Assembly: GCF_012516395.1 (NCBI RefSeq)
Contig: NZ_CP051206.1
Location: forward strand, 744,001 to 808,000
Reading direction: 5' to 3'
Origin: Dolichospermum flos-aquae CCAP 1403/13F
GTDB taxonomy: Bacteria; Cyanobacteriota; Cyanobacteriia; Cyanobacteriales; Nostocaceae
Length of the DNA: 64,000 bases
The position numbers and the translations under genes are program-made. Shown in pieces: positions 63,270 to 64,000 of the stretch; position 1 is the first letter of the stretch; every line of letters starts with the position of its first letter. The notes beneath the pieces were generated by a model. It ran no database searches, was not told the DNA's origin, and saw only the letters and a list, made by a program, of their open reading frames with translations.

Positions 63270-64000
63270 TTATACTTCTTCAAGATGCTCAACAAGTAAC
63301 CAATTTCCAGAGAAATTTGGTCGCCCCCAAATCTTGAGTATTTTTTCTGGGGTCAAAGCTTGCAGTTGTTGGTCTATATCAGATTTCAACGTCACAAGTT
63401 GCCAATTTGTTGTAGTTAAATTGGTGTGATTTGTAATATTAAATTGGTAATTTTGCTCACCCAGTCGTTGGAATTTGCCTGTAAAGCAGTCGAGATTTAA
63501 TTTATTATCTTCATCGACTAAAATACAAGGACAGTTACCATCGGCAGGATAAGCTTCTGGGTGATCTAAATAATAAGTTTGCCAGTACAACCAATCGGGA
63601 TGATTAGTTAATAAGTTAAACAAGGGAACAATTGGGCTAGGTGCATCGTCGTCTGTCAATAATGCAGCCTGCAAACTCTTCACTGGTAAATCCCTGGGTT
63701 GACATTCTAGCACAATACAAAGAGAAGCTGCCATACCTGCCGCTTGTCCAATTCCCATGACTACTGGTTGAAGTCTAGTAGCGCCGTTAGCGATGTGGGA
63801 AACGGAAATGTTTTTTTCACAAACTAGCAAACCATCTGTAGTAGCAGGGACCAGGGCGCGATAGGGGATAGTGAAGGGTGTTCCTGTCCATCTTCCACCC
63901 CAGCGGATAGATTTAGGTTGCAGTGAGAACTCTACACCAGGATAATGGTGATCGTTGGCATAGTTACCAACAGCGATAGCATCAGAAAATGGTAATGCGG
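63270..64000 (-). CDS. FAD-dependent oxidoreductase, C-terminal part
   Basis: The frame is open from the stop at 63270 to the right edge, so the N-terminal FAD-binding part lies outside the window. Visible sequence includes DAIAVGNYANDHHYPG, FTIPYRALVPATTDGLLVCE and HIANGATRLQPVVMGIGQAA followed by GMAASLCI, the C-terminal FAD-contact block of the FAD_oxidored (PF12831) family. About 150 residues then form a less conserved tail. Cyanobacterial members are uncharacterised; related enzymes act on carotenoids or sugars. Divergent from nothing visible; its stop is 107 bases to the right of the patX start. Confidence 0.8.
   Translation of the reverse strand, partial: ALPFSDAIAVGNYANDHHYPGVEFSLQPKSIRWGGRWTGTPFTIPYRALVPATTDGLLVCEKNISVSHIANGATRLQPVVMGIGQAAGMAASLCIVLECQPRDLPVKSLQAALLTDDDAPSPIVPLFNLLTNHPDWLYWQTYYLDHPEAYPADGNCPCILVDEDNKLNLDCFTGKFQRLGEQNYQFNITNHTNLTTTNWQLVTLKSDIDQQLQALTPEKILKIWGRPNFSGNWLLVEHLEEV

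Overview
The window comes from a filamentous, most likely heterocyst-forming cyanobacterium (Nostocales type). The evidence is a full-length HetR, a PatX-type RGSGR peptide gene, cyanobacteria-only families (DUF3038, DUF4335), HIP1 octamers (GCGATCGC, e.g. 1957-1964 and 5248-5255), heptanucleotide tandem repeats, Uma2 nucleases and many short interspersed palindromes and MITE-like repeats. Species cannot be fixed from the sequence alone. Both ends of the window cut genes.

Layout. 0-6 kb is a decaying defence locus: a PD-(D/E)XK restriction-subunit-like protein (cut by the window edge), a large type IIG restriction-methyltransferase whose reading frame carries an extra DUF559 endonuclease between two GC-rich direct repeats, an internally deleted ATPase, and a stump of an EVE-domain protein. 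6-15.5 kb holds a NodB-type deacetylase and a membrane sugar-transfer block (SMR-like subunit, GT2 polyprenyl-phosphate glycosyltransferase, ArnT-like GT, two PIG-V-like GTs, a third polytopic GT-like protein) plus a Uma2 nuclease. 15.5-16.4 kb is a repeat patch with a collapsed TnpB transposase.

16.4-36.3 kb is a large sugar cluster. It contains a dedicated transketolase, a GmhA-like sedoheptulose-7-P isomerase, an HldE-like kinase/nucleotidyltransferase with its two domains in reverse order, a GmhB-like phosphatase and NAD-dependent epimerases. Together these can be read as a pathway to a nucleotide-activated heptose. Around them are three HAD-IIB phosphatases, a GH13 amylase, a DegT aminotransferase, an SDR, a TIM-barrel epimerase, YjbQ, three glycosyltransferases, a kinase-fold protein, a Nudix hydrolase and, just beyond, a MATE exporter. 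38.1-38.9 kb is a decayed gene.

39-56 kb is mostly housekeeping: dxr, bioY, lspA, an FHA-bearing class A PBP, DUF4335 and DUF3038 split by an intact IscB RNA-guided nuclease element, apt, an ABC permease, an S8 peptidase, rpe, small unknown genes, moaA, rpsD. 56-63.2 kb is the pattern-formation neighbourhood: a cysteine-repeat exported protein, hetR, a coiled-coil/EamA fusion transporter, a phosphate transporter and patX with a TCCGGA motif upstream. The last gene, a FAD-dependent oxidoreductase, runs off the right edge.

The strongest candidates for new biology are the in-frame DUF559 insertion in the IIG enzyme, the seven-carbon sugar cluster, the IscB locus with its upstream guide-RNA candidate, and the repeat/palindrome region next to patX.
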